Assembly (NCBI GenBank): GCA_020724545.1
Contig: DYGR01000021.1
Location: 1-51,095 of the forward strand
DNA: 51,095 bases
Direction of reading: 5' to 3'
DNA from: Candidatus Methanoperedens nitratireducens
Lineage (GTDB): Archaea > Halobacteriota > Methanosarcinia > Methanosarcinales > Methanoperedenaceae
Under the pieces are notes generated by a model. The model was not told where the DNA came from and ran no database searches. It was given only the letters and a program-made list of their open reading frames with translations. Each line of letters opens with the position of its first letter. Position 1 is the first letter of the stretch. Below, one piece after another: positions 27,901 through 34,222 of this stretch. The position numbers were made by a program, and so were the translations under genes.

Positions 27901-28688
27901 CGGGTGTCGTGCTTATCCCTGTCACCCGGCCTGCAAGCTCGATCCTGCGCCCGGTGTTCGATGTGGAGAACGCGTTCTCCCAGTGGAAAGAGACACTGGA
28001 TTCTGCGGTAGAGGACGGGGGCATGGCTGTATTTTTCTGGAACGCTAAAGAGATAGGGAACCCGGATTACATAGATCAGGTGATGGAGCTGGTGAACTAC
28101 TCAAAGAGCAGGGGCATGAGCTTCACAGCACCCGGTGAAATAGCAGCTCATTTCAGGCTCATCCAGAAAGTCTCAGCAGATGTGGCAAAAGGCGCAGACT
28201 ACGTGATCCTCAATGCCGTGAACCATAATAATGAAGAGGTAAAAGGAATAACATACAGGCTTAAGCTTCCGGTTTTAGATAATTCCTGCTCCTACTCTGC
28301 TGTGAACGGGCGCATACCAAGACAGGAGAAAAAAGAAGGTAGCTGCCTTGTGTATGTCAGCTTTGACCTGAAAGCCGGAGAGCAAAAAGAGGTATCTGTT
28401 GAGCCGGCAAATATCACAAGGAAACAATTCAAGCTTGACTTTTCTGGTGTGTACGAGGGCAGCAGCGTTATCAGGGTGAGGGATGACCAGGGCAACCCCG
28501 TGGCAGGAGCAGATGTGTATGTAGATGCACGCTGGCTTCAAAGCGATAATAAAGGCGATGTGGAACTGATAATAAGAAGAGGCATGCACAGAATAAGAGT
28601 GGAGAAGCCCGGGTTTGTTTCAAAGGATTATGAGATAGAGGTCGGGGGCAGGCTTTATAAGCTCCTCAGCCGTTTTCACTTAAGATGA
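24909..28688 (+). CDS. GT-C-like membrane protein fused to extracytoplasmic deacetylase-like and beta domains
   Basis: This 1259 aa protein has about 12 transmembrane segments in the first ~450 residues. An acidic loop (SGTDVYTH) after the first helix is reminiscent of GT-C glycosyltransferases, though the AglB-type WWDYG motif is absent. A soluble beta-rich part follows (about 480-860), then a ~210-residue domain laid out like a NodB deacetylase or related hydrolase (VLVGYLDEKDRGYSS ... MSFTAPGEIAAHFR) without clear HDVD metal ligands. The last ~80 residues are a carboxypeptidase-regulatory/PEGA-like fold (DDQGNPVAGADVYVD). It may assemble or modify surface glycans. The start may be ATG 24930. 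I do not recognise a named family. Confidence 0.8.
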   Translation: MIDNSVLMKLTRDLLSGQKLDKNTLYLIYLLLSVMILAYIIPTIIFLSPSGTDVYTHMYNTIRMDNSNSLFEFYEKTFEEESLAYGYPFGLWFLGSIVMKVTGIDVHELAYIFPLILAAILVFVYYIYAHRLLLSKNKAILASIFLISMPLMPMAILQYAPSRSVVPMLLIVIIYMAINKPTNLSSVFISGLLVFSLIFTHTGTYMFLMFFSIAYFILYALIWKRFDAGMYILIVSLLFLYVTAVELFPYVHPQYINKGRMVLDISESISSKLGSELVKEMGIIFYDRIFVGNNLIYVIFWSSMILAAGIILLLIHSKIESSHYKNFLAIPVIGNIKNVSHGIATTPFWIGPVHTLLSVFGIFRLDAKGKCIALSLAITALLPGAMGSEGGTGALRELYYLFLIIPISSAAGFYYIVPAIKKYSTNKIKNILLILIVSLLLLPLISAPIIGNLYYLPTISGTKSEKENLIWLSKTGSPDEGAPFFMYRERISLYANKLTPSIPYGSEMRRYTDNLKNTYFSEGAEEYTRDLYSFNIKYIISSDRTLKGFGERRESLRIDSNKQLDKIYSADNNFGIYKYITSPAVSRNSSSEDSGVKLKDSALKIQDFGSTFLVENDFYKVKLSRTSAELNYIGTRTRNMLGEGVASDYIRLTWRGAYSERSAVYNLKDLNYPSILVEDNTITYKTAVRDAKNTENWATLIVKYTFYEKAIKKEVTVVNDRVRSDSDLIMNLWLSSSIFAPLTDFETNQLEYDGKKVRARTIYPSQDSVILQNRIFNELFLSDGGKGLFIKYGDSSPYPTSISYKGSTVYDYGLITVDSSFSLSPSEPITLTQYLSVGDKTTARSNIEYYTSVSPYLYPEARIPVVLVGYLDEKDRGYSSDIYERFRDSGITYTEAVTPAGKILLQNGSVPAGYLNTYEKQTYKNLSIQNDDIRRIKEALDVNGVLPGSFKYNLDTIKALSDNNILFAAALTVPAPIREFFREGLRHPKPAYYRGEETGVVLIPVTRPASSILRPVFDVENAFSQWKETLDSAVEDGGMAVFFWNAKEIGNPDYIDQVMELVNYSKSRGMSFTAPGEIAAHFRLIQKVSADVAKGADYVILNAVNHNNEEVKGITYRLKLPVLDNSCSYSAVNGRIPRQEKKEGSCLVYVSFDLKAGEQKEVSVEPANITRKQFKLDFSGVYEGSSVIRVRDDQGNPVAGADVYVDARWLQSDNKGDVELIIRRGMHRIRVEKPGFVSKDYEIEVGGRLYKLLSRFHLR

Positions 28689-28689
28689 A

Positions 28690-28720
28690 CTGAAACAGAG
28701 CAAATCAAAACTAGATTTAT
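28690..28720 (+). repeat. 31-bp direct repeat, copy 1
   Basis: Perfectly identical to 29453-29483. It begins two bases after the stop of the 1259 aa gene, and with its partner it brackets the first acylphosphatase-coiled-coil gene. Confidence 0.9.
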
Positions 28721-28775
28721 GAATAGACAAGAAACCGCAGATACCTTTATTGCTATATGGGAAAAAGAAGTAACG

Positions 28776-29399
28776 ATGATGCGTGCAGCACTATACATCT
28801 CTGGCAGCGTGCAGCGAACGGGATACAGAACAAAAGTCGTATCAATAGCTAAAGCTCTGGACATAAGAGGGAATGTGCAGAACCTCCCGGACGGCAGAGT
28901 AAAGATCATAGCAGAAGGAGAAGAAAAAGATCTGGAAAGGTTTATTCAGGCAGTTGATATAAAAAATACGCTAATCAATGTCACTGATATTAAGAAGGAA
29001 TATTCTGCTCCTTCAGGGGAATATGAAAGTTTCTACAAGCTTGTCAGCGAAGGAGAAACTGATGAAAGACTTGACACAGCAGCGGATTTGCTCAAAGAGC
29101 TCATACATGTAACAAAAAATGGTTTCAGCAGTCTTGGAAAAAAGCAGGATATCATGATCGAAAAGCAGGACATCATGATCGAAAAGCAGGATATCATGAT
29201 AAGAAAGCAAGATGAAACAATGAGCAAAATCGATGAACTTGGAGAAAAACTTGGAAACAAGATCGATCAGAGCAGAACAGAGATCACATCTGAGATTCAC
29301 TTTCTCAGGGATGATTTCAGGACTCGTTTTGATGAGCGGCTTTCAAGGATAGAAGTTGAGTTAGCTGAAATAAAAGCAAAGGTCGCTGCAATCCACTAA
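28776..29399 (+). CDS. acylphosphatase-domain coiled-coil protein, paralog 1
   Basis: The 207 aa protein begins with an acylphosphatase-like fold (about 1-85): GSVQRTGYR supplies the anion-binding Arg18 and GNVQNLPDG the catalytic-type Asn36. Both key residues of the family are kept. A helical region follows, with three exact-looking heptads of the EKQDIMI type and a long coiled coil ending IEVELAEIKAKVAAIH. Such a fusion is not a normal free acylphosphatase, which is ~90 aa. I chose the start at 28776 because the paralog at 30758 begins directly with the domain; ATG 28719 would add 19 residues. The role is unknown. Confidence 0.82.
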   Translation: MMRAALYISGSVQRTGYRTKVVSIAKALDIRGNVQNLPDGRVKIIAEGEEKDLERFIQAVDIKNTLINVTDIKKEYSAPSGEYESFYKLVSEGETDERLDTAADLLKELIHVTKNGFSSLGKKQDIMIEKQDIMIEKQDIMIRKQDETMSKIDELGEKLGNKIDQSRTEITSEIHFLRDDFRTRFDERLSRIEVELAEIKAKVAAIH

Positions 29400-29452
29400 A
29401 TATGCAACCGGTTGACATTAATAAAAATCCAACGGTTTATTGATGCTATAGT

Positions 29453-29483
29453 CTGAAACAGAGCAAATCAAAACTAGATTTAT
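29453..29483 (+). repeat. 31-bp direct repeat, copy 2
   Basis: Exact second copy of 28690-28720, read in the same frame as TETEQIKTRF. It lies 53 bases after the coiled-coil gene stop. Confidence 0.9.
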
Positions 29484-29580
29484 TGAAAAAATAAAGGAAA
29501 TCGATATAGATAAGCTTGAAACGGAAGTAGAAGAGGAAGGGAACAGGATTGCAAGAAAAAAGTATCCAAAGGTTGCATGA
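29455..29580 (+). pseudogene. short C-terminal gene fragment
   Basis: From the second 31-bp repeat a frame runs to TGA 29578-29580, encoding a charged helical peptide (EQIKTRFIEKIKEIDIDK ... NRIARKKYPKVA). It has no start codon, and a TAG lies just upstream in the same frame. It looks like the tail of a gene whose front part is missing. The family is unknown. Confidence 0.4.
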
Positions 29581-29586
29581 GGTAGT

Positions 29587-30426
29587 TCACTTTAGATAAA
29601 CATATGTCACCGGCAGAACGATGGCTGCAAAGAGCGCCCAGCCGAGGAAAGTGTGGAAGGTCAGCATTGTATCCAGACCGTAGTAGTAGCCTATGGATAC
29701 AAGGCCGAGTATCCTCAGCAGGTTTGAGATATAAGATGCAGCGAAAAGTATCACGGTTATCTTCAAAAGGCTGTGGTGATTTTTCAAAGGCATGGTGAGC
29801 CTGTATGCCAGCACTGTACTTAATATAAGGATCATGGAATAGAAACCAAAGCATCCCAGGTCTATTTTGTAGTATATATCATCCACTCCGTATGCATGGA
29901 ACGTGACCAGGGAATCCATGTGCAGAGAAAAGCCTGTGGACTGCAGTATAAACACAGCAGGTATGGTTGTCGCATAATAGCCGTAGTAATCATAGATGTT
30001 CGAGCCCATGCGTGAAGGCATGGCATACACGATCAAAAAGAACACGAGGAAAATGGAAGAAAAATAGACACCGAACTCGCCCATGCTGCTGACGCTTGTG
30101 TTTTTAATGCTGAGCGCTATAAGGGATATCCCCAGGAAAATGACCATGGTGTCCAGGGTCTGAATATCCGAACCTGCTGTGAAGTTATACAGGATATCGG
30201 CTGTTACAATAGCGATTCCTGACAGCAGCAGCTTTTTTGAGCCTTTCAGCCTGGGCTGGCCAGCACCTTTAAGTTTTATAAGCCTGGCGAGCAGGATCAA
30301 TGATATGATGAAGAAAATAAGCGCCAGATATACCGATCCTCCAAATCCAAAGGTAAGCTCAACATAGGAGGCTACGATGAGTATTATGAAAAGGACAAGA
30401 TTGAAATGCGGGTTTTTAAGATCCAT
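29587..30426 (-). CDS. archaeosortase (exosortase/archaeosortase family transpeptidase-like)
   Basis: The 279 aa polytopic membrane protein has the family's catalytic triad in order: Cys192 in DLGCFGFYSM, Arg238 in NLLRI and His258 in FHTFLGW. Archaeosortases cleave C-terminal tripartite signals on surface proteins and are thought to link them to lipid. A PEF-CTERM protein, the signal class processed by ArtC-type enzymes, is encoded at 49253 in the same window, which makes a PEF-type enzyme likely but not proven. It faces the opposite way to both coiled-coil neighbours. Confidence 0.87.
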   Translation of the reverse strand: MDLKNPHFNLVLFIILIVASYVELTFGFGGSVYLALIFFIISLILLARLIKLKGAGQPRLKGSKKLLLSGIAIVTADILYNFTAGSDIQTLDTMVIFLGISLIALSIKNTSVSSMGEFGVYFSSIFLVFFLIVYAMPSRMGSNIYDYYGYYATTIPAVFILQSTGFSLHMDSLVTFHAYGVDDIYYKIDLGCFGFYSMILILSTVLAYRLTMPLKNHHSLLKITVILFAASYISNLLRILGLVSIGYYYGLDTMLTFHTFLGWALFAAIVLPVTYVYLK

Positions 30427-30528
30427 TTTCCTCCCGGACAGAGCAATATCGGTACTGTTACTATTTATAACGTTGGGGTCAAGGGGTAAAAGAAAACTCC
30501 AGTCTTTAAGGAAAAATGTTATATTACA

Positions 30529-30572
30529 CTAATTCAAATTAGTACTAATCATGATTAGTAAATTTATAAACC
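30529..30572 (+). promoter_or_regulatory. double palindromic operator abutting a TATA box
   Basis: CTAATT-CA-AATTAG (30529-30542) is directly followed by the perfect 18-base palindrome TACTAATCATGATTAGTA (30543-30560) and then AATTTATAAACC (30561-30572), a good archaeal TATA box reading rightward. Both palindromes share the half-site CTAAT/ATTAG, as expected for cooperative binding of a dimeric repressor or activator upstream of paralog 2. Confidence 0.6.
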
Positions 30573-30575
30573 GTC

Positions 30576-30686
30576 ATCGAGAGATGTCCTTACAGCGTTA
30601 TTGCTAAAACTATTGAAGGGAAAGAAGCTTTCAGAGAAAAAGGATACTTTGCTTTTGATCTTGAAGATTTCCAGTCGAACTTATAA
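30576..30686 (+). pseudogene. coding-like relic without a start codon
   Basis: A frame without ATG reads CPYSVIAKTIEGKEAF and then FREKGYFAFDLEDFQSNL before TAA at 30684-30686. Composition and peptide look protein-coding, as from the end of a lost gene, now lying in the leader of paralog 2. The family is not recognised. Confidence 0.35.
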
Positions 30687-30757
30687 GTTAAATTAGATTT
30701 TGGTTTCCCAGCAAATAACATATAGGATCACAGATTAATAAAAACGAAGGTGCATAA

Positions 30758-31312
30758 ATGCAAAAACTTAAATTTACAATTAAAGGCAGTAAGGTGCATG
30801 ATACTGGTTACAGAGTATTGCTTGTCAATAAAGCCCTTTCTCTAGGTGTAAATAACTTTAATACGTTCAATACATATATCAACAGCACTCAGGCAGTAAT
30901 AGCGATCATTGAAGCTGGTGACGAAGTAATCGAGGAATTTAAAAATTTTGTTCTCACTTTTACTCCCAAAGAGGCTATTGTAGAAGATATATCTTTTGAA
31001 GGATATAAGAACACAGTTCCGCCTATAGAGCGCGTGATGCAGGCATTCCAGATGGAACAGTGGGGAAAGGGCATCCCAATACTTTTGAGTATGCTGGAAA
31101 AGCAGGATAAAATGCTGGAAAAGCAGGATTCTTTAATAAAAGTGACTGAAAAGGGATTCGCTGATATGAAAACAGGGTTCAGGGAGGTCAAGGAGGAAAT
31201 TCATCTTGTGCGGGATGACTTCCGTGAGATGTTCATGCGCGAAGTCAGCGATCTCAGAGGCGAGATAGCGGAGATAAAGGCTACGCTTGCCAGGATGCAG
31301 GAAGCGGGATAA
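30758..31312 (+). CDS. acylphosphatase-domain coiled-coil protein, paralog 2
   Basis: This 184 aa protein has the same layout as the 28776 product: an N-terminal acylphosphatase-like fold (KGSKVHDTGYR with Arg19; Asn42 aligns with the catalytic Asn), then a helical part with MLEKQDKMLEKQD heptads and a closing coiled coil (LVRDDFREMF ... EIAEIKATLARMQ). The glycine-rich loop VQGVG of true acylphosphatases is degraded to KVHDTG, so activity is uncertain. A GAAGGTG site precedes the ATG. The palindrome-TATA region upstream implies its own regulation. Confidence 0.82.
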   Translation: MQKLKFTIKGSKVHDTGYRVLLVNKALSLGVNNFNTFNTYINSTQAVIAIIEAGDEVIEEFKNFVLTFTPKEAIVEDISFEGYKNTVPPIERVMQAFQMEQWGKGIPILLSMLEKQDKMLEKQDSLIKVTEKGFADMKTGFREVKEEIHLVRDDFREMFMREVSDLRGEIAEIKATLARMQEAG

Positions 31313-31390
31313 TAGGAGATTCTACAAAACGTATCGGTACTTATTGGTAGAGATGTTTCTACCTTCCCAAATCATCCCTGACTTTGTCCT

Positions 31391-31449
31391 CCGGGGTGCA
31401 GGGGTAGCGGAGACCCTGCAATTGATTGCAGGGAGGAAGCGTACCCCGC
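31391..31449 (+). other. structured DNA/RNA segment, possible left end of the tnpB element
   Basis: CCCTGCAAT-TG-ATTGCAGGG (31414-31433) is a perfect hairpin. The same CCCTGCA can instead pair with TGCAGGG at 31397-31403. CGGGGT (31392-31397) and ACCCCG (31443-31448) can close the whole block. It lies about 60 bases before tnpB. It could be the subterminal palindrome of the element's left end or a switching RNA. Confidence 0.5.
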
Positions 31450-31505
31450 CTTTTAATAACATAATAAACTATATATGGTTGTAAGTCGTTATATATTTTA
31501 CGATT

Positions 31506-32828
31506 GTGATTTTAACACAGAGCAACTGTCTCAGGATGAATAAAAACCAGTACGAGATAGTTCGCTCTTTGTGCAGGTATTCTAAAAACCTGTATAACGT
31601 TGGCCTATACACTGTTAGGCAATACTATTTCTTAAATGATAAATTCTTACCTTATGAAGAGAATTACCACTACTGCAAAACAAACGAGAATTATAAGCTA
31701 CTGCATAGTGATAATGCTCAACAGGCTTTGAAAGTGGTGGATAGATCAATGAAAAGCTTTTTCAGACTGCTTGGGGAAAGAAAGAGAGGAAATTATAACA
31801 GACCAATCCATACTCCGCACTATCTTGATAAAAACGGGTATTTTGTTTTAATATATCCCGTCGGGCATCTGGTGATTAAGAAAGGGTATGTATATTTAGG
31901 CATGAGTAAAAAGTTTAAGAAAGATAATAACTTAAATGGTAAGGATCTCAGGTTTAAAATACCGCCCAACGTCGATGGAAAAATACTCGAAGTAAGAGTA
32001 ATTCCAATACATAACGGCAAATACTTTAAAATAGAATATGTTTATGAAAAAATCGAAAACAAGATGCAGTTAGACAATTCTAATTACCTATCAATTGATT
32101 TAGGACTTGATAACTTTGCTACATGCATTGAAAGTGTTAACGGGACTGCCCAGATAATCTGTGGTAAGTACATAAAATCAATTAACCGTTACTACAACAA
32201 AGAGATAGCAAGGTTACAATCTATCAAAGATAAACAGAACATACAGGGATTCACTGACAAGCAATCTAAGATCACTGTAATCAGGCATAACAAAATCAAT
32301 GAATTCCTGAACAGAGCTGTCAATCACATAATTAATGTGTGTCTAGAGAATAAGATAGGTAATATAGTGGTAGGTGAGTTTGAAGGAATAAAGCAGGAGA
32401 TCAATCACGGCAAACGCAATAACCAGAATTTCGTAGGAATACCATATCACCTGTTCAAACGGAAGCTAAAATCGAAGTGTGAACGGTACGGTATCAACTA
32501 CGATGATCCGAATGAAGCATACACATCAAGGACTGATGCTCTTGCGTTTGATGAGATCAAAGAGCAGCCATACGGGAAAACAAGAAGGATTAAGAGGGGA
32601 CTGTATAAAAGCAGTACAGGCACTCTAATAAACGCTGATGTGAATGGTTCTCTTAACATCCTGAGAAAAGTAGCTGGTGATTCTCTCGTAAGAGAGACAA
32701 TCAGTAGAGGTCTTGTCAACAGACCAGAGAGAATAAGGTTAGCCTTTGAGACTAACAAACTTCTCTCGAATCAAAATGGAATGGCTACAGGCTATACCAT
32801 GCCTCCGACTTTAGTCGGGGGTAGTTGA
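31506..32828 (+). CDS. tnpB: TnpB, RNA-guided endonuclease (IS200/IS605, IS1341 group)
   Basis: This 440 aa protein has an N-terminal helix-turn-helix/REC-like part (about 1-180) and a RuvC nuclease with Asp198 (SIDLGLDN), Glu291 (VVGEFEGI) and Asp378 (LINADVNGS), all three catalytic residues intact. The zinc-finger segment between Glu and the last Asp (EAYTSRTDALAFDEIKEQPY) contains no cysteine, so the usual four-Cys finger is absent, as in a known TnpB subgroup. Start is GTG 31506 after a TATATATTTTA stretch. No tnpA is nearby, so movement would need a transposase in trans. The catalytic core looks functional. Confidence 0.93.
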   Translation: MILTQSNCLRMNKNQYEIVRSLCRYSKNLYNVGLYTVRQYYFLNDKFLPYEENYHYCKTNENYKLLHSDNAQQALKVVDRSMKSFFRLLGERKRGNYNRPIHTPHYLDKNGYFVLIYPVGHLVIKKGYVYLGMSKKFKKDNNLNGKDLRFKIPPNVDGKILEVRVIPIHNGKYFKIEYVYEKIENKMQLDNSNYLSIDLGLDNFATCIESVNGTAQIICGKYIKSINRYYNKEIARLQSIKDKQNIQGFTDKQSKITVIRHNKINEFLNRAVNHIINVCLENKIGNIVVGEFEGIKQEINHGKRNNQNFVGIPYHLFKRKLKSKCERYGINYDDPNEAYTSRTDALAFDEIKEQPYGKTRRIKRGLYKSSTGTLINADVNGSLNILRKVAGDSLVRETISRGLVNRPERIRLAFETNKLLSNQNGMATGYTMPPTLVGGS

Positions 32829-32829
32829 C
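32802..32829 (+). ncRNA. right-end hairpin and terminus of the tnpB element
   Basis: CCGACT-TT-AGTCGG with flanking G/C pairs forms a stem-loop at 32802-32821, followed by GTAGTTGAC ending at 32829. It overlaps the last tnpB codons. By analogy with studied TnpB systems this is the 3' end of the omega-RNA, with guide bases starting at about 32830. It resembles the GTAGTTCAC terminus at the right edge of the window. Confidence 0.5.
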
Positions 32830-33111
32830 AAACACACGAGCACTGAAGTCAGACCTTCCAAAGAGATGGGACTCACCGAAGTATTGTCTGAAATTGAGGA
32901 TATGATATTAACCTGACTCAACACAGCGGCACCGCAAACATCTGTGTAAATTGTAATTAAAAATAATTATAATTAATTTGTATAATATAATTTAGGAAGA
33001 TTTATATACTTCTTAGTTGCACTCAAAAACAGCCTGGTGGTCTTGCTCAAAGAAAAACGCGGGTGGGCGCCATCGTGCATATTGGATAGGTATGTTGGAC
33101 AGGTGGGAAAA
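32830..33111. other. gene-free stretch between tnpB and the surface-protein operon
   Basis: A stretch at 32832-32915 is open and reads STEVRPSKEMGLTEVLSEIE, possibly the tail of a gene cut by the element. TTTATATACT (33001-33010) is a good TATA box for the small membrane protein gene at 33112. Nothing else stands out. Confidence 0.45.
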
Positions 33112-33366
33112 ATGCTCGGGAAAAAAGCTTGCGGAGGGCGTGCCCTCGGAATAGTTGTTGGAATAGCGGTGCTGGTGTTGTTGATCGGTGTTTTAGCATC
33201 TCTCTTTTCGTTTCAGTCAGATGCTGTTGAAATCGAACCTGATTCAGAAAATAACCAGATCGATAATAACAGCACTTCAATGGTAAACACCAGCCAGAAC
33301 ACGAGCGCTGCCACTAATAATATCATTTCGATCACTCTCGAAAAACCACCGTTTATTAAAGATTAA
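33112..33366 (+). CDS. small single-pass membrane protein
   Basis: The 84 aa product has a basic N-terminus (MLGKKACGGR), one transmembrane helix (LGIVVGIAVLVLLIGVLASL) and an Asn/Ser/Thr-rich, acidic outside part. The ATG at 33112 is chosen because AGGTGG precedes it; a GTG at 33037 would add 25 residues without membrane character. It is 16 bases upstream of the secreted-protein gene and probably cotranscribed with it. Function unknown. Confidence 0.65.
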   Translation: MLGKKACGGRALGIVVGIAVLVLLIGVLASLFSFQSDAVEIEPDSENNQIDNNSTSMVNTSQNTSAATNNIISITLEKPPFIKD

Positions 33367-33382
33367 AAGGAGGACTAAAAAT

Positions 33383-34210
33383 ATGAGAACAAAAATATAT
33401 ACAGCGCTCATCACGCTGATTTGCGTAGTTTTATTATTAGCAGGAAATGCATCAGCCGGCTTCGCGACCAATGAGGCGGGCATATCGGCCTACGTAAACG
33501 TTGGTACAAATATCAATTTAGATCAGGCGGCTGGCGCATACACGATAATCGAAGATAGAACAAGCACGTATATAATAGGTACAGTCGAGATCCCTAACTC
33601 AACAGAATATGAAACTCCGCACGTGTTCACGAGCGCGGACGGATGGGTGATGGCATACTATCCCAAGGAGCAGTACAGGAGCATGATAATGCATTGGGGA
33701 CAATTCGACCCGAATAACCCTGACCTGAGCCAGATGAACACTACAAGTCTTGAGGATGCGATCTCTAAAATCTCAGGTGCTATAGGTATTGATTATTCGA
33801 CCATCAGGTCAGATACGAAGTATTATGACTTCCAGCATCCTGAGGCGAATAGATTAGCGATTATAGCCAAGACAAGGGCAACTGAGGGAGTGAGTAGTTT
33901 CAGGTTCAGAATACCAGATGAAATTACACTATACAATGTTTCGTGGGCGTATTATTCATACGATGCCAATAGCTATAGCTACAGTGGGTTCCATCTGGAC
34001 GGAAGTGAGCTTTCTGGAACAGATGGCGCGTTTTTTAATCACAAGAGCAGATCAGATGGTGGTAAACTACGTGCTGAAAGATACTATGGCACAATAGACC
34101 CGCTAACAAAAGACGTGCTCCATAAGGGTGATCTTTGGTATAGACAATATGGTTTTTATGACTATGGCTCCTCAAACATAGCAATCGTTCTGATATACAA
34201 ACAGCCATAA
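33383..34210 (+). CDS. secreted protein of unknown function
   Basis: The 275 aa product has a clear signal peptide (LITLICVVLLLAGNASA, cut near residue 25) and a beta-rich mature part with many Tyr, Ser and Asn residues and several N-glycosylation sequons. It starts after a strong AAAGGAGG site. There is no membrane anchor or CTERM signal, so it is released or held by another protein. I do not recognise a family. It precedes the giant surface gene by 12 bases and likely shares its mRNA. Confidence 0.8.
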   Translation: MRTKIYTALITLICVVLLLAGNASAGFATNEAGISAYVNVGTNINLDQAAGAYTIIEDRTSTYIIGTVEIPNSTEYETPHVFTSADGWVMAYYPKEQYRSMIMHWGQFDPNNPDLSQMNTTSLEDAISKISGAIGIDYSTIRSDTKYYDFQHPEANRLAIIAKTRATEGVSSFRFRIPDEITLYNVSWAYYSYDANSYSYSGFHLDGSELSGTDGAFFNHKSRSDGGKLRAERYYGTIDPLTKDVLHKGDLWYRQYGFYDYGSSNIAIVLIYKQP

Positions 34211-34222
34211 GCAGGTCTTGTC

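Larger units (their letters stand above)
30427..30757. other. intergenic region with operators and a gene relic
   Basis: This 331-base stretch separates the archaeosortase and paralog 2. It holds two abutting palindromes, a TATA box, a coding-like relic and, near its end, the GAAGGTG ribosome-binding site of paralog 2. Confidence 0.6.

Noticed and set aside
31287-31484. Possible 65 aa gene between paralog 2 and tnpB
   Set aside because: It overlaps the coding end of paralog 2 and the hairpin block; the peptide has no coding character.
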